From JAOAFX01 sp049700315 (lineage in GTDB: Bacteria > Hydrothermota > Tepidihabitantia > SM23-42 > JAOAFX01), in contig JBNAVN010000005.1 of assembly GCA_049700315.1 (NCBI GenBank), positions 12,217-76,216 of the forward strand: a DNA stretch of 64,000 bases. Reading direction: 5' to 3'. Within the stretch, counting starts at the first letter, position 1; each line of letters begins with the position of its first letter. The notes under the pieces were generated by a model. That model searched no databases. It was not told where the DNA came from and worked only from the letters and a program-made list of their open reading frames with translations. Shown piece after piece: positions 43,785-52,404 of this stretch. The position numbers and the translations under genes are program-made.

Positions 43785-45057
43785 TTGAAAATCTCATTTT
43801 TGCATATTTAAAGTAGTGAACAAGAGGAATATAAGAAGGGCAGACATAGGCGCAGGAACCACATTCAATACACTCATTCAATCCTTGTCCAAAGGCATCA
43901 TCATAATTGCTCTGCGTTATCCTGGCAAAAATTGTCTGGGGTATGAGATGCATTGGACAGGCATCAACACATTTTCCGCATCTTACACACCCCTTTTCTT
44001 CTCCATCGTTTATTGAATCTTGAAATACAATACCATTGATAGTCTTTATGACAGGTGTGCTCATAGAAAATTGAGCAATACCGGTCATAACACCGCCAAA
44101 AATAATTTTTTTTACATTGCTTTTCAAACCGCCACAAAACTGGACGATATCACTTATTGGAGTTCCAATTTTCACCAGGATATTTTTTGGTTGTTTTATT
44201 CCATTTCCGCTTACTGTTATTACCCTTTCAATCAGTGGTTTGCCATACTTTACCGCCTGGAAAATAGCATAGCATGTGCTAACATTCTGTACAAAAACAC
44301 CAATATCCATTGGCAATCCATTTGCCGGAACATTTTTCTTTAATATTTTTTTTGTCAATAAACTTTCAGCACCCTGGGGAAATCTATCCGGCATTATTTT
44401 TACTTCTGCACCTTCTTTTTTTAAGAGTCTTGCTGCACCTTCATAGTTTTCTGAAATCGCAAAAACAACTCTGGGGACATTAAGAATCTTTTGAACAATT
44501 TTCGCACCTTCAATCACACAGACCGGATATTCAAGGATGATGTGATAATCCGTGGAAATATTGGGCTCTGATTCACAGCCATTGACTACCAATATATCCA
44601 GTTTTTTTTCTACAGCATAAGAGATTTTTGAATGCGTAGGAAAACCACCACCTCCTAAACCGACAATACCTGCCTCTTTTATTTTTTCAAGAAGTTCCTT
44701 TCTATCAAAAGACTGGTAATCAACATTGATAAGTGCCTGGTCCCAATCCTCGGAATAATCAGTTTCAATAATACAACACAATGCCCTGCCAAGCGTGGGA
44801 TGGGTATAGGATCTTATATCTATTACTTTGCCTGCAACACATGAATGAATACAGGCAGATTGATTTCCGTTTGAATCTCCAATCTTTGTGCCTATTTTTA
44901 CGATATCACCAGGCTCTACGACAGGAGTAGCGGGTTTGCCCTTGTGCTGACAAAAAGGAATATATACTCGTTCCGGAATAGGCATTACTTCAACGGGAAG
45001 ATCAAGAATATTTTTTTGTTTTCTCAGGTGAACTCCGTCGCAAAAATTTCCAAACAT
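43777..45057 (-). CDS. rnfC: Rnf complex subunit RnfC
   Basis: 426 aa from the ATG at 45057 (MFGNFCDGVHLRKQ). The frame is open 14 codons further, but those lie inside the promoter. FMN/NAD(H) domain: GIVGLGGGGFPTHSKI and VVNGCESEPNISTDY. Two [4Fe-4S] motifs: CVRCGKCVDACP and CIECGSCAYVCP. It exchanges electrons with NAD(H) on the cytoplasmic side. First gene of rnfC-D-G-E-A; a leaderless promoter ends 7 bases upstream. Confidence 0.94.
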   Translation of the reverse strand: MFGNFCDGVHLRKQKNILDLPVEVMPIPERVYIPFCQHKGKPATPVVEPGDIVKIGTKIGDSNGNQSACIHSCVAGKVIDIRSYTHPTLGRALCCIIETDYSEDWDQALINVDYQSFDRKELLEKIKEAGIVGLGGGGFPTHSKISYAVEKKLDILVVNGCESEPNISTDYHIILEYPVCVIEGAKIVQKILNVPRVVFAISENYEGAARLLKKEGAEVKIMPDRFPQGAESLLTKKILKKNVPANGLPMDIGVFVQNVSTCYAIFQAVKYGKPLIERVITVSGNGIKQPKNILVKIGTPISDIVQFCGGLKSNVKKIIFGGVMTGIAQFSMSTPVIKTINGIVFQDSINDGEEKGCVRCGKCVDACPMHLIPQTIFARITQSNYDDAFGQGLNECIECGSCAYVCPSYIPLVHYFKYAKMRFSNG

Positions 45058-45064
45058 TATTGGT

Positions 45065-45092
45065 ATTATACATGATTTTGGCACCAAGTCAA
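45065..45092 (-). promoter_or_regulatory. Promoter of rnfCDGEA operon, probably leaderless
   Basis: Minus strand TTGACT (45087-45092), 16-base spacer, TATAAT (45065-45070), 7 bases to the ATG at 45057. It decides the rnfC start. Confidence 0.85.
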
Positions 45093-45107
45093 GTTTCACA
45101 TTTCCTC

Positions 45108-45135
45108 TTGACTTTTATCAAAATATGTATATCAT
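45108..45135 (+). promoter_or_regulatory. Promoter of lipoprotein/LysM genes
   Basis: TTGACT (45108-45113), 16-base spacer, TATCAT (45130-45135). The leader of ~27 bases holds GAGGAGG (45154-45160). Divergent from the rnf promoter, with 15 bases between the two -35 boxes. Confidence 0.65.
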
Positions 45136-45167
45136 ATATTATGCTCACGAGAAGAGGAGGTGGCATT

Positions 45168-45428
45168 ATGCAAAAGACAGTTGGAGTTCTTCTGCTTGCC
45201 CTGATATTCATTGGTTGTGGTCCAAAATGGGCAAAGAAGGAGACGATGGATGCGCTTAATGAGGCGCGCGCTGCCCTTCAGGCAGCTGAGGCAAAAATAG
45301 GTGAACTTGAGACTGAAAAGGCACAATTGCTCTCTCAAAAGAATGCCCTTGAACAGGAAATTGCAAATCTTTCTGCTGAGGTTGATGCACTTCAGACCAA
45401 GATAGATACTCGCTGCAAGAAGAAATAG
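45168..45428 (+). CDS. Small coiled-coil lipoprotein
   Basis: 86 aa from ATG 45168, preceded by GAGGAGG. The signal peptide ends in a lipobox-like LIFIGC, so Cys17 would be lipidated. The mature part is a continuous heptad-type helix (ALNEARAALQAAEAKIGELE to the end) finishing CKKK. This resembles small Lpp-like envelope lipoproteins. It lies 9 bases before a LysM protein with a similar coiled coil, suggesting a joint role at the cell wall or outer membrane. Confidence 0.8.
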   Translation: MQKTVGVLLLALIFIGCGPKWAKKETMDALNEARAALQAAEAKIGELETEKAQLLSQKNALEQEIANLSAEVDALQTKIDTRCKKK

Positions 45429-45437
45429 GAGGTAAAA

Positions 45438-46034
45438 ATGAAAAGGATACTTGCCATTCTATTTGTTTTGTTCCTGATTCCCACAGCAACGGGCTTTGCC
45501 CAGGAAAAATTGACTGAGGAACAGGCGCAGGCTGAACTGCAAAATGTAAGAGAAAAACTTCAGCAGGCAGAGGCAAAAATTGCTTCACTCCAGTCTGAGA
45601 TTGCAAACTTGAAGAATGAGATTGCCAATCTTGAGACAAGGCGTGAAGAACTGAAAAGTAAACTCGCTGAATTACAGGAAGCCTGGAAAAGATGCCAGTA
45701 TGGAAGATATAAAGTTAATGAAGGCGACTGGCTTTCAAAGATTGCGAGTATGCGTAATGTATATTGCGATGGCAAAAAATGGCCAATGATATATGAAGTT
45801 AACAAAGATAAAATTAAGAATCCAAATCTCATATATCCGGGCTGGGTCTTATTGATTCCCACGCTTGACGCATATACTGTAGTGCCTGGCGATTGTCTTG
45901 GCCTTATCGCATCCTATCTATCAATTTACTCTGATGCCAAAAAATGGCCAGAGATCTATGAAGCAAATAAAGGCAAGATCAAAGACCCGGACCTGATTTT
46001 TCCGAAGCAGGTTCTTACTATCCCGCACGACTAA
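45438..46034 (+). CDS. Exported coiled-coil protein with two LysM domains
   Basis: 198 aa. Signal peptide (ILAILFVLFLIPTATGFAQ), coiled coil (~residues 25-85) and two LysM-like repeats: YKVNEGDWLSKIA...NPNLIYPGWVLLIP (~92-143) and YTVVPGDCLGLIA...DPDLIFPKQVLTIP (~147-197). LysM binds peptidoglycan, so this is probably a periplasmic wall-attached protein. Both repeats share a KKWP.IYE.NK.KIK core. GGAGG before the ATG. A perfect hairpin follows its stop. Confidence 0.85.
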   Translation: MKRILAILFVLFLIPTATGFAQEKLTEEQAQAELQNVREKLQQAEAKIASLQSEIANLKNEIANLETRREELKSKLAELQEAWKRCQYGRYKVNEGDWLSKIASMRNVYCDGKKWPMIYEVNKDKIKNPNLIYPGWVLLIPTLDAYTVVPGDCLGLIASYLSIYSDAKKWPEIYEANKGKIKDPDLIFPKQVLTIPHD

Positions 46035-46041
46035 TTGATCT

Positions 46042-46066
46042 GGGAGGGGTCATTCTGACCCCTCCC
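46042..46066 (+). terminator. Perfect GC-rich hairpin after LysM gene
   Basis: GGGAGGGGTCA (46042-46052), loop TTC, TGACCCCTCCC (46056-46066): 11 perfect pairs, 8 bases after the LysM stop. No T run follows, so it may stabilise the mRNA end or attenuate rather than terminate fully. Confidence 0.55.
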
Positions 46067-46087
46067 CAAAATGCTCAAAAATAATCC

Positions 46088-46990
46088 TTGAAGGCAGAGA
46101 TTTCGCTTGTTGGTTATGATCCTGCATATGTATTGGGTATGCAGGACGAGTTATTAAAATTTGTACAGAGTGAATATGGAATCACTGTAGTAATGAGAAA
46201 TGAAACAATATTCTTGAAGGGACCAAGTGAGAAGGTGAGAGAGGCGAAGATTTTTGTTCAGGAAGTGCTCAAGGCGTATCCCAAACCTTTCATATTTGAC
46301 AAACATTCTGAAGACATTAAACCGGAGAGTCCCGGTGTGATAATCACACCTAAAAGAAAGATTCGTGCGAAAAGTCCTGGACAGGTAGAATATGTGAAAT
46401 CAATTGATGAATACGACATTGTTGTCAGTATCGGTCCAGCAGGAACTGGTAAGACCTATCTTGGTGTGGCAAAGGCAGTTTCTTATCTAATGGAAAAGAA
46501 GGTGGAACGTATTATCCTTACTCGTCCAGCAGTTGAAGCAGGTGAATCCCTCGGTTTTCTACCAGGAGCAATTGAGGAAAAAGTGGATCCCTATTTAAGG
46601 CCGCTTTTTGATGCTCTGAATGATTTTTTGCCTTTTGACCGTATTAGAAAGTATCTTGATATGAAGGTTATTGAAGTTGCGCCATTAGCATATATGAGAG
46701 GAAGGACATTGAATGACTCTTTCATTATACTAGATGAAGCCCAGAACACAACTGGAATGCAGATGAAAATGTTTCTCACAAGGATGGGCTGGAGATCAAA
46801 AGTAGTAGTTACCGGAGACATTACCCAGATTGACCTTCCAGCAAATGTTCTTTCAGGACTTGTTGAAATTCAACAACTTCTCGCCAGCATCAGAGGGATT
46901 CAATTTGTGTACCTGGATGAAAAAGATGTGGTGCGACATAGACTTGTCCAGGACATAATTAAGGCTTATGAAAACAAAAATTCCTTATAA
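46088..46990 (+). CDS. PhoH family ATPase
   Basis: 300 aa from a TTG start (no other in-frame start keeps the N-terminal KH-like domain, LVGYDPAYVLGMQDELLKFV). Walker A is GPAGTGKTYLGVAKAV (~residue 117) and Walker B is SFIILDEAQNTT, with TRPAVEAGESLGFLPG between, all typical of PhoH/YbeZ. In other bacteria it acts with YbeY in rRNA metabolism, and ybeY is two genes downstream. It overlaps pgpH by 23 bases. Confidence 0.93.
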   Translation: MKAEISLVGYDPAYVLGMQDELLKFVQSEYGITVVMRNETIFLKGPSEKVREAKIFVQEVLKAYPKPFIFDKHSEDIKPESPGVIITPKRKIRAKSPGQVEYVKSIDEYDIVVSIGPAGTGKTYLGVAKAVSYLMEKKVERIILTRPAVEAGESLGFLPGAIEEKVDPYLRPLFDALNDFLPFDRIRKYLDMKVIEVAPLAYMRGRTLNDSFIILDEAQNTTGMQMKMFLTRMGWRSKVVVTGDITQIDLPANVLSGLVEIQQLLASIRGIQFVYLDEKDVVRHRLVQDIIKAYENKNSL

Positions 46991-49040
46991 GTATCTCATA
47001 CTAATTGGTATAATTGTTTTTTTGAACATTGTTTTTCTACCCCACTTTGGTGGCAAGAGATTCAATTTTAAAGAAGGGGAAATTGCAACTGAGGATGTTA
47101 TTGCACCTTATGATTTTGTGATTCCTAAAACCGAACAGGAATTAACCGAAGAAAAAGATGAAATTGCCCGGCGTTTGCCACCAATTTATGATTACAATAC
47201 TGATATTGCTAAGAATCTGGAAAATGATATTGCCCGACTTGAGGCATTGATTGATACATTGAAAGGCAAATATCCCAGGGATACATTGATTTATCTGATT
47301 CAAAGGGATTATGGGATACCGAAAGATGTTGTTAATTTTTTGCTAAAGAACAACTACAAATACACATTAAGAAGGCTTATGAAAGACATCGGTTTCTATT
47401 TTTCAAAAGGTATTGTGACAAACAAATCGGTGCCTTATAGAATTATTATTGTTGCGCGTGGAAATAAAGAGACATTGATCTCTGTTGATGAGGTCTATTC
47501 AATTGCCGACGCTGAAAATCTGATCACGAAGAATTCTACACCCGAATATAAGCAACTCGTCAAATTTTTCATAAAACCTAATATTCTTTTTAATGAGGCA
47601 AAAACCCAGGAACGTATAGATGAGGTCTTTGCCAATGTTAAGAAGACAAAGGGCGAGGTTTTGAAAGGAGAGATAATCATAGAGAAACATAAAAGAATTA
47701 GCCGGGAAGCCCTTGAGAAAATCGCAGCACTTGAACAAACATATGTATCATACGGAACCTGGCAGATATTGAAGACACTGCTTTTCCGTAATATTCTTTT
47801 CTTTAGTTTATTATTCTTTCTCGCTACTTTCAACCGTCAAACAAATTTTAATCTTATGGAAAATAAGAATTTGATATTTTCTTTTCTCTTGTTTGTTGTG
47901 TATATAGGCATTGGAAAGATAAGCCAGGAGACCAATACCATTTATCTTCTACCAATTTCTTTCTTTATTGCGCTATTTGCATTATACTTCAATGCGTATG
48001 CTGGTTTTGTCTTTACCCTCATCTGCAGTACAATCTTTGGTGTTATTTATAATTCACTGCCCGGGTTCTTATTCCTGCTGGTCAGTGGTGTGAGTGCCTG
48101 TTTCTCAATTCATACAATAAGGAGTAGATATCTGCTGCTCAGACCAATGGTGTATATAGGTGTTGCGAATATCGTTACTATACTATTCATAGATAGCTAT
48201 TTGTTAAGATCAGGCATTAATCTCCTGCATATTGGCGCTGGACTATTGAATGGAGTGGTGAGTGTTGTGGCACTGGCAATATTCTTACCCGTTTTTGAAC
48301 GTCTTTTTGATTTTACAACTGATTTCACCCTGCTGGAGTTAGGAAATCTAAATTTACCGATTTTCAAAGAAATGTCCATGCGTGCTTCTGGAACATATCA
48401 TCATTCTGTAGTGGTCGGAAACCTGGCTGAGGCTGGTGCAGGTGCAATCGGCGCAGATCCCGTGCTTGCCCGGGTTGGCGCATATTATCATGATATTGGG
48501 AAGTTGAAAAAACCTGAATACTTCATTGAGAATCAAATTGGTCAAAAAAATCCACACGATAATCTAAAACCCCAGATGAGTGCGCTGGTCATAATTTCAC
48601 ATGTAAAAGAAGGCTATGATATGGGAAAAGATATGAAGTTGCCAAAGAATTTGCTTTCCATCATTGCTGAGCATCATGGAACCTCCCGTATTGAGAGTTT
48701 TTATCGCAAGGCACTGCATTCCACAGAAAAGATCAGCGAAGATGTGTTCAATTATCCTGGTCCTAAACCAAAAACAAGGGAGGCAGCACTGGTGATGCTT
48801 GCGGATTCTGTAGAGGCGACCGCACGTGCTGAAAAGAATATTACAGTAAGCAAGTTGCAGAAGATTCTAAAGGAGAATTTTGATAAGAAGTTCAACGAAG
48901 GACAACTTGATGACTGTCCAATAAACCGCGTTGAACTTGAACAAATAAAAACTGCATTTTTACCCATATTAATGGGTATTTTCCATCCACGCGTAGACTA
49001 TGAAGAAGAAAATCAGCCAACTCAAAATAAACATATTTAA
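46968..49040 (+). CDS. 7TM-HD family membrane phosphodiesterase (PgpH/YqfF)
   Basis: 690 aa. N-terminal helix, an extracytoplasmic 7TMR-HDED domain (~residues 30-270), seven helices (~271-440), then a cytoplasmic HD domain with YHHSVVVGNLAEAGA, GAYYHDIGKLKKPEYF, IISHVKEG and IIAEHHGTSRIESFYRKA. Listeria PgpH hydrolyses c-di-AMP, and that is the likely substrate here by family. Located between phoH and ybeY as in many genomes. Confidence 0.92.
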   Translation: MKTKIPYKYLILIGIIVFLNIVFLPHFGGKRFNFKEGEIATEDVIAPYDFVIPKTEQELTEEKDEIARRLPPIYDYNTDIAKNLENDIARLEALIDTLKGKYPRDTLIYLIQRDYGIPKDVVNFLLKNNYKYTLRRLMKDIGFYFSKGIVTNKSVPYRIIIVARGNKETLISVDEVYSIADAENLITKNSTPEYKQLVKFFIKPNILFNEAKTQERIDEVFANVKKTKGEVLKGEIIIEKHKRISREALEKIAALEQTYVSYGTWQILKTLLFRNILFFSLLFFLATFNRQTNFNLMENKNLIFSFLLFVVYIGIGKISQETNTIYLLPISFFIALFALYFNAYAGFVFTLICSTIFGVIYNSLPGFLFLLVSGVSACFSIHTIRSRYLLLRPMVYIGVANIVTILFIDSYLLRSGINLLHIGAGLLNGVVSVVALAIFLPVFERLFDFTTDFTLLELGNLNLPIFKEMSMRASGTYHHSVVVGNLAEAGAGAIGADPVLARVGAYYHDIGKLKKPEYFIENQIGQKNPHDNLKPQMSALVIISHVKEGYDMGKDMKLPKNLLSIIAEHHGTSRIESFYRKALHSTEKISEDVFNYPGPKPKTREAALVMLADSVEATARAEKNITVSKLQKILKENFDKKFNEGQLDDCPINRVELEQIKTAFLPILMGIFHPRVDYEEENQPTQNKHI

Positions 49041-49404
49041 TTTCGCCAATAAAGTGACTTTCGAAAAGGTGGATGTAGAAAGGTTGATTCGTTATATTCT
49101 CAAGAATGAGTGCTATCAAGATCTCGAAGTACTTAATATAATTGTCGCAAATGCGCAATATTTAAAAAATTTGAATCGAAAATTCTTTCACAGGAATAGA
49201 ACAACAAATGTTATTTCTTTCAATCTTGATAGCACCGGTGAGATATATGTTTCAAGTGACGAAGTTAATTCACCGAGTGATCTGTATTACTATTTTGTTC
49301 ATGGTCTACTACATATTATTGGCTATGAACATAGAGACAAGGAAACCGAAGACCTGATGCACAGAAGGTGCCGAGAGTATTTGAAGAAGTTTTCTCTTCT
49401 GTAA
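49000..49404 (+). CDS. ybeY: Endoribonuclease YbeY
   Basis: 134 aa, a little short. The zinc site HGLLHIIGYEH fits the H-x3-H-x5-H family pattern, and NRTTNVISFNL fits the upstream conserved segment. It processes rRNA 3' ends. It starts 41 bases inside pgpH, an unusually long overlap that suggests tight coupling. Confidence 0.92.
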   Translation: MKKKISQLKINIFNFANKVTFEKVDVERLIRYILKNECYQDLEVLNIIVANAQYLKNLNRKFFHRNRTTNVISFNLDSTGEIYVSSDEVNSPSDLYYYFVHGLLHIIGYEHRDKETEDLMHRRCREYLKKFSLL

Positions 49405-49417
49405 ATTTTCACCTAAT

Positions 49418-50389
49418 ATGATATTCTACATTTTCTTGGTATTGATACTTATGATATTCAGCGCTTTTTTCTCGGGGATGGAAGCTGCCATATTCTCAAT
49501 AAGCAAATTCCGTGTAAAAACGTTATTGTTTGAGAATGTCAGGGGTGCAAAAAACCTTTCGCGCATAAAAGAAGACCCGGGCAGGACTCTTTCCACATTG
49601 CTTTTGTTGAATGATGTGGTTAATATAGGTGCTTCTTCGGTTGCGACCATTATAATAAGCCAATTATTATTACAATATCAGTTATCTCCGGCATTCTTTT
49701 ATGTTTTTGAAATATTTTTAATGACATTTGTTCTTTTATTACTTGGTGAAATCACACCCAAGACTATTTTTCTAAATAATGCGGAGTTCTTCAGTCTGAA
49801 CTTGAGTCTTGTTGTGGAATTTTTTAACAAACTTACAATACCTTTCACGAGAATGGCGAGCAAAATTATTCACTTAATTTTTCCTGTCAAGAAAAACATT
49901 GAGGTTTCCGAAGAAGATGTTAGAAAGATGTTGACCGAAGCAAGAAAATTAAAAATTCTTGATGAGACCGAAGAACAACTGGGATATAGAATGCTCAAAT
50001 TCGGTCAAGTATTGGTCAAGGAAATTATGGTATCAGCGTGCAATGTTGTGAGCCTGAATTTAGACAAAACCGTTGAAGATGCAATGGAATTATTGAAAAG
50101 ATACGGGCATTCACGCATCTGCGTCTTAAACAATGCGAACCAGGTAGTTGGTGTGTTGTATGCGAAAGATTTGATTCTGCACAACTTATCAAAAAGCCGG
50201 CCGATTTCAGAATTTATGCGAAAACCTTTTTTTATTTTGAATACAAAGCCTATTGATGAGTTGCTTGTTGAATTTAGAAAGAAAGGTGTGCATTTTGCAG
50301 TGGTGCACGATTTAAATGGAAATTTCGTGGGTATTGCAACTTTGAATGATGTTCTAAAATATCTTTTTGGTGATATACCCGAAGTGTGA
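49418..50389 (+). CDS. DUF21/CBS-domain transporter-like protein (CNNM/CorC relative), first copy
   Basis: 323 aa. Four membrane helices of a DUF21 domain (FSAFFSGMEAAIFSISKFRV, LLLLGEITPKTIFLNNAEF), then a pair of CBS domains (VKEIMVSACNVVSLN; CVLNNANQVVGVLYAKDLIL; FAVVHDLNGNFVGIATLNDV). It stops at the end of the CBS pair, lacking the C-terminal CorC_HlyC domain of most ~430-aa relatives. Probably Mg2+ or other cation homeostasis. One base separates it from a second copy. Confidence 0.85.
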   Translation: MIFYIFLVLILMIFSAFFSGMEAAIFSISKFRVKTLLFENVRGAKNLSRIKEDPGRTLSTLLLLNDVVNIGASSVATIIISQLLLQYQLSPAFFYVFEIFLMTFVLLLLGEITPKTIFLNNAEFFSLNLSLVVEFFNKLTIPFTRMASKIIHLIFPVKKNIEVSEEDVRKMLTEARKLKILDETEEQLGYRMLKFGQVLVKEIMVSACNVVSLNLDKTVEDAMELLKRYGHSRICVLNNANQVVGVLYAKDLILHNLSKSRPISEFMRKPFFILNTKPIDELLVEFRKKGVHFAVVHDLNGNFVGIATLNDVLKYLFGDIPEV

Positions 50390-50390
50390 T

Positions 50391-51317
50391 ATGATGTTGA
50401 TTTTTGTTTCACTTGTACTGGTATTACTGATAGGAATTTTTACTTCTTCTGAGACTGCATTCTTGTGTGTGGATAAAACAAAAGTACTTTATGCCGCTGA
50501 AGAGAAAAAAGCCTGGGCAATGATAACCAGAAAATTTACCCAAAAGCCAGCAGAGTTCTTTTCTACAATTCTTACTTGCGAGGATTTTCTCATTGTTGCC
50601 GCATCTAATCTCTTAACAATCTACTTTATCAGGAACTACAGCGAAAACTGGGTCTTTCTTTCAACAATATTCCTCTCTTTTTTCTCTCTAATATTTGGTC
50701 AACTGATTCCAAAATCCATTGCCTTGTTGTATCCAGAGAAAATACTTATGGTTAATACAAGAATTATTGTATTTTTCAAAACTGTTCTTCTGCCAATTGT
50801 TGCATTGTTTGCAGGGATCAGCCAGGGTCTTGCCAATCTATTCAGAATGCATTCAGGTAATGCAATTATTCGGCATCAGGATATCGTCTTTGCGATAAGT
50901 GAATATGAAAAAGATACGAGTTTGCTTGCTGCACGTTTGTTTGATTTTTCAAAAAGAAGAGTTTCGGAGAGTATGGTTCCAATCAGTATCGCGCTGGTCT
51001 GCAGAAATACTGAAGATTTCAAAGAATTTTGCCTTGAATCAGGACGCTTATTCAGATATGTTCCTATCATGGATAGCCAGAAAAATGAAATTGTTGGCGT
51101 AATCAACACTAAAGACTATTTTATCAATGATTCGGTTGAAATAAAACCTCCTTTCTTCATTAAAGAAAACGAGAGATGTATGGAGGCGTTTTTGAAAATG
51201 AAGGAAAAAGGCGAACACATTGCAGTTGTTCAAGATGGGGATGGACAAGTAGTTGGAATAATTACGATTTATGATTTGATTGAAGAACTGGTAGGAGCAA
51301 TAAGAGAAGAGAAGTAG
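50391..51317 (+). CDS. DUF21/CBS-domain transporter-like protein, second copy
   Basis: 308 aa from ATG 50391 (ATG 50394 is equally possible). It has the same layout as its neighbour, at low similarity: DUF21 helices (LIGIFTSSETAFLCVDKTKV, LIFGQLIPKSIALLYPEKIL), then a reduced CBS pair (RVSESMVPISIALVC; IMDSQKNEIVGVINTKDYF; VVQDGDGQVVGIITIYDLI). No CorC_HlyC domain. The tandem pair may form a heteromer, since CNNM/CorC proteins are dimers. Confidence 0.83.
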   Translation: MMLIFVSLVLVLLIGIFTSSETAFLCVDKTKVLYAAEEKKAWAMITRKFTQKPAEFFSTILTCEDFLIVAASNLLTIYFIRNYSENWVFLSTIFLSFFSLIFGQLIPKSIALLYPEKILMVNTRIIVFFKTVLLPIVALFAGISQGLANLFRMHSGNAIIRHQDIVFAISEYEKDTSLLAARLFDFSKRRVSESMVPISIALVCRNTEDFKEFCLESGRLFRYVPIMDSQKNEIVGVINTKDYFINDSVEIKPPFFIKENERCMEAFLKMKEKGEHIAVVQDGDGQVVGIITIYDLIEELVGAIREEK

Positions 51318-51332
51318 AGATAGTATGTGCTA

Positions 51333-51360
51333 TTGACTTTTTTCTGAAATTTAATATAAT
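51333..51360 (+). promoter_or_regulatory. Promoter of tRNA-Phe (and EamA gene)
   Basis: TTGACT (51333-51338), 16-base spacer, TATAAT (51355-51360), tRNA starting 11 bases after the -10 box. Confidence 0.82.
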
Positions 51361-51370
51361 CAATTACTTA

Positions 51371-51443
51371 GCCAGGGTAGCTCAGTTGGTAGAGCACCGG
51401 ACTGAAAATCCGGGTGTCCGCAGTTCGATTCTGCGCCCTGGCA
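51371..51443 (+). tRNA. tRNA-Phe (GAA anticodon)
   Basis: 73 nt. Acceptor stem GCCAGGG/CCCTGGC with discriminator A; D arm GCTCAGTTGGTAGAGC; anticodon arm CCGGACTGAAAATCCGG with anticodon GAA; T arm GCAGTTCGATTCTGC. CCA is not encoded. The EamA gene begins 20 bases downstream and is probably on the same transcript. Confidence 0.97.
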
Positions 51444-51463
51444 TATTTTGTTGACATATTTTT

Positions 51464-52360
51464 ATGGAAAAATATTTTGGCGAACTTGCCGCATTAGGAA
51501 CTTCTTTTTGCTGGTCTTTTGGTTCGGTATTGTTCACTATGGCATCGCGCTTGGTAGGCTCAACCGAAGTAAATCGCATCCGGTTGGTTGTGGGAATGAT
51601 GCTTCTGATGTTTACTCATTGGATACTATATGGAATGTTATTTCCAGTAAATGCTACTGCACATCACTGGTTCTGGTTTGGCATTTCAGGTATAATTGGC
51701 TTTACAATTGGAGACACATTCTTGTTTCGCGGATATCTACTGATTGGACCTCGTTTGACGATGCTGTTAATGTCTCTCTCGCCAATTTTCGGCGCAATAT
51801 TAGCCTGGTTATTTCTCAAGGAATCGTTAAGGTCTCTTGAAATTCTTGCGATAATAATAACACTCTTGGGTATTAGTTTGGTCCTTTATGACAAAAGGAA
51901 TGAGGGATTAGATGAGAAAAATTTCCTTACTGGTATTATCTGTGGTATTTGCGCATCGCTCTGCCAGGCACTTGGTTATTATGCATCAAAGAAAGGGCTT
52001 TTGTGTTGTGATTTTCCTGCTATTTCAGGGAATGTTATACGGGTCACATTTGGCGCAGTTTTCATCTGGCTAATAGCTGGAATCCAGGGGCAAATAAAAG
52101 AGACTTTGGGTAAACTGACAAATAGAAGAGCAGATATGTCCATCTTAGGAGGTGCATTTTTCGGTCCTTTTGTGGGTGTATGGCTATCATTGGTTGCAAT
52201 TCAATATACCAATATCGGGATTGCCTCCACGCTAATGGCGTTACCGCCAGTCATTCTCATCCCAATTTCGCACCTGCTTTTCAAAGAACATATCACTCAC
52301 ATTTCAATATTTGGTACGATCATCGCTCTAATTGGCGTTGCTTTGATATTCCTCACTTGA
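51464..52360 (+). CDS. EamA-family (drug/metabolite) transporter
   Basis: 298 aa with ten membrane helices in two EamA repeats: FGELAALGTSFCWSFGSVLF and GITGTIGDTFLFRGYLLIG-like text in the first, FLTGIICGICASLCQALGYY and a terminal IFGTIIALIGVALIFL in the second. Substrate unknown. Directly downstream of tRNA-Phe with no promoter between. Confidence 0.88.
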   Translation: MEKYFGELAALGTSFCWSFGSVLFTMASRLVGSTEVNRIRLVVGMMLLMFTHWILYGMLFPVNATAHHWFWFGISGIIGFTIGDTFLFRGYLLIGPRLTMLLMSLSPIFGAILAWLFLKESLRSLEILAIIITLLGISLVLYDKRNEGLDEKNFLTGIICGICASLCQALGYYASKKGLLCCDFPAISGNVIRVTFGAVFIWLIAGIQGQIKETLGKLTNRRADMSILGGAFFGPFVGVWLSLVAIQYTNIGIASTLMALPPVILIPISHLLFKEHITHISIFGTIIALIGVALIFLT

Positions 52361-52368
52361 TTCCATCA

Positions 52369-52396
52369 TTGACAAATGACAAATTTTTGATAAAAT
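52369..52396 (+). promoter_or_regulatory. Promoter of chemosensory cluster, probably leaderless
   Basis: TTGACA (52369-52374), 16-base spacer, TAAAAT (52391-52396), then 8 bases to the ATG at 52405. It fixes the start of the receptor gene; the frame is open 225 bases further upstream, inside the EamA gene. Confidence 0.78.
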
Positions 52397-52404
52397 ATAT
52401 ACAT

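Noticed and set aside
45058..45099. 14-codon extension of rnfC upstream of ATG 45057
   Set aside because: It covers the consensus promoter and does not match RnfC N-termini, which start M-F-x-x-F.
52180..52404. 225-base in-frame extension of the receptor gene upstream of ATG 52405
   Set aside because: It lies inside the EamA gene in another frame, reads as non-coding text and is upstream of the promoter whose -10 box ends at 52396.
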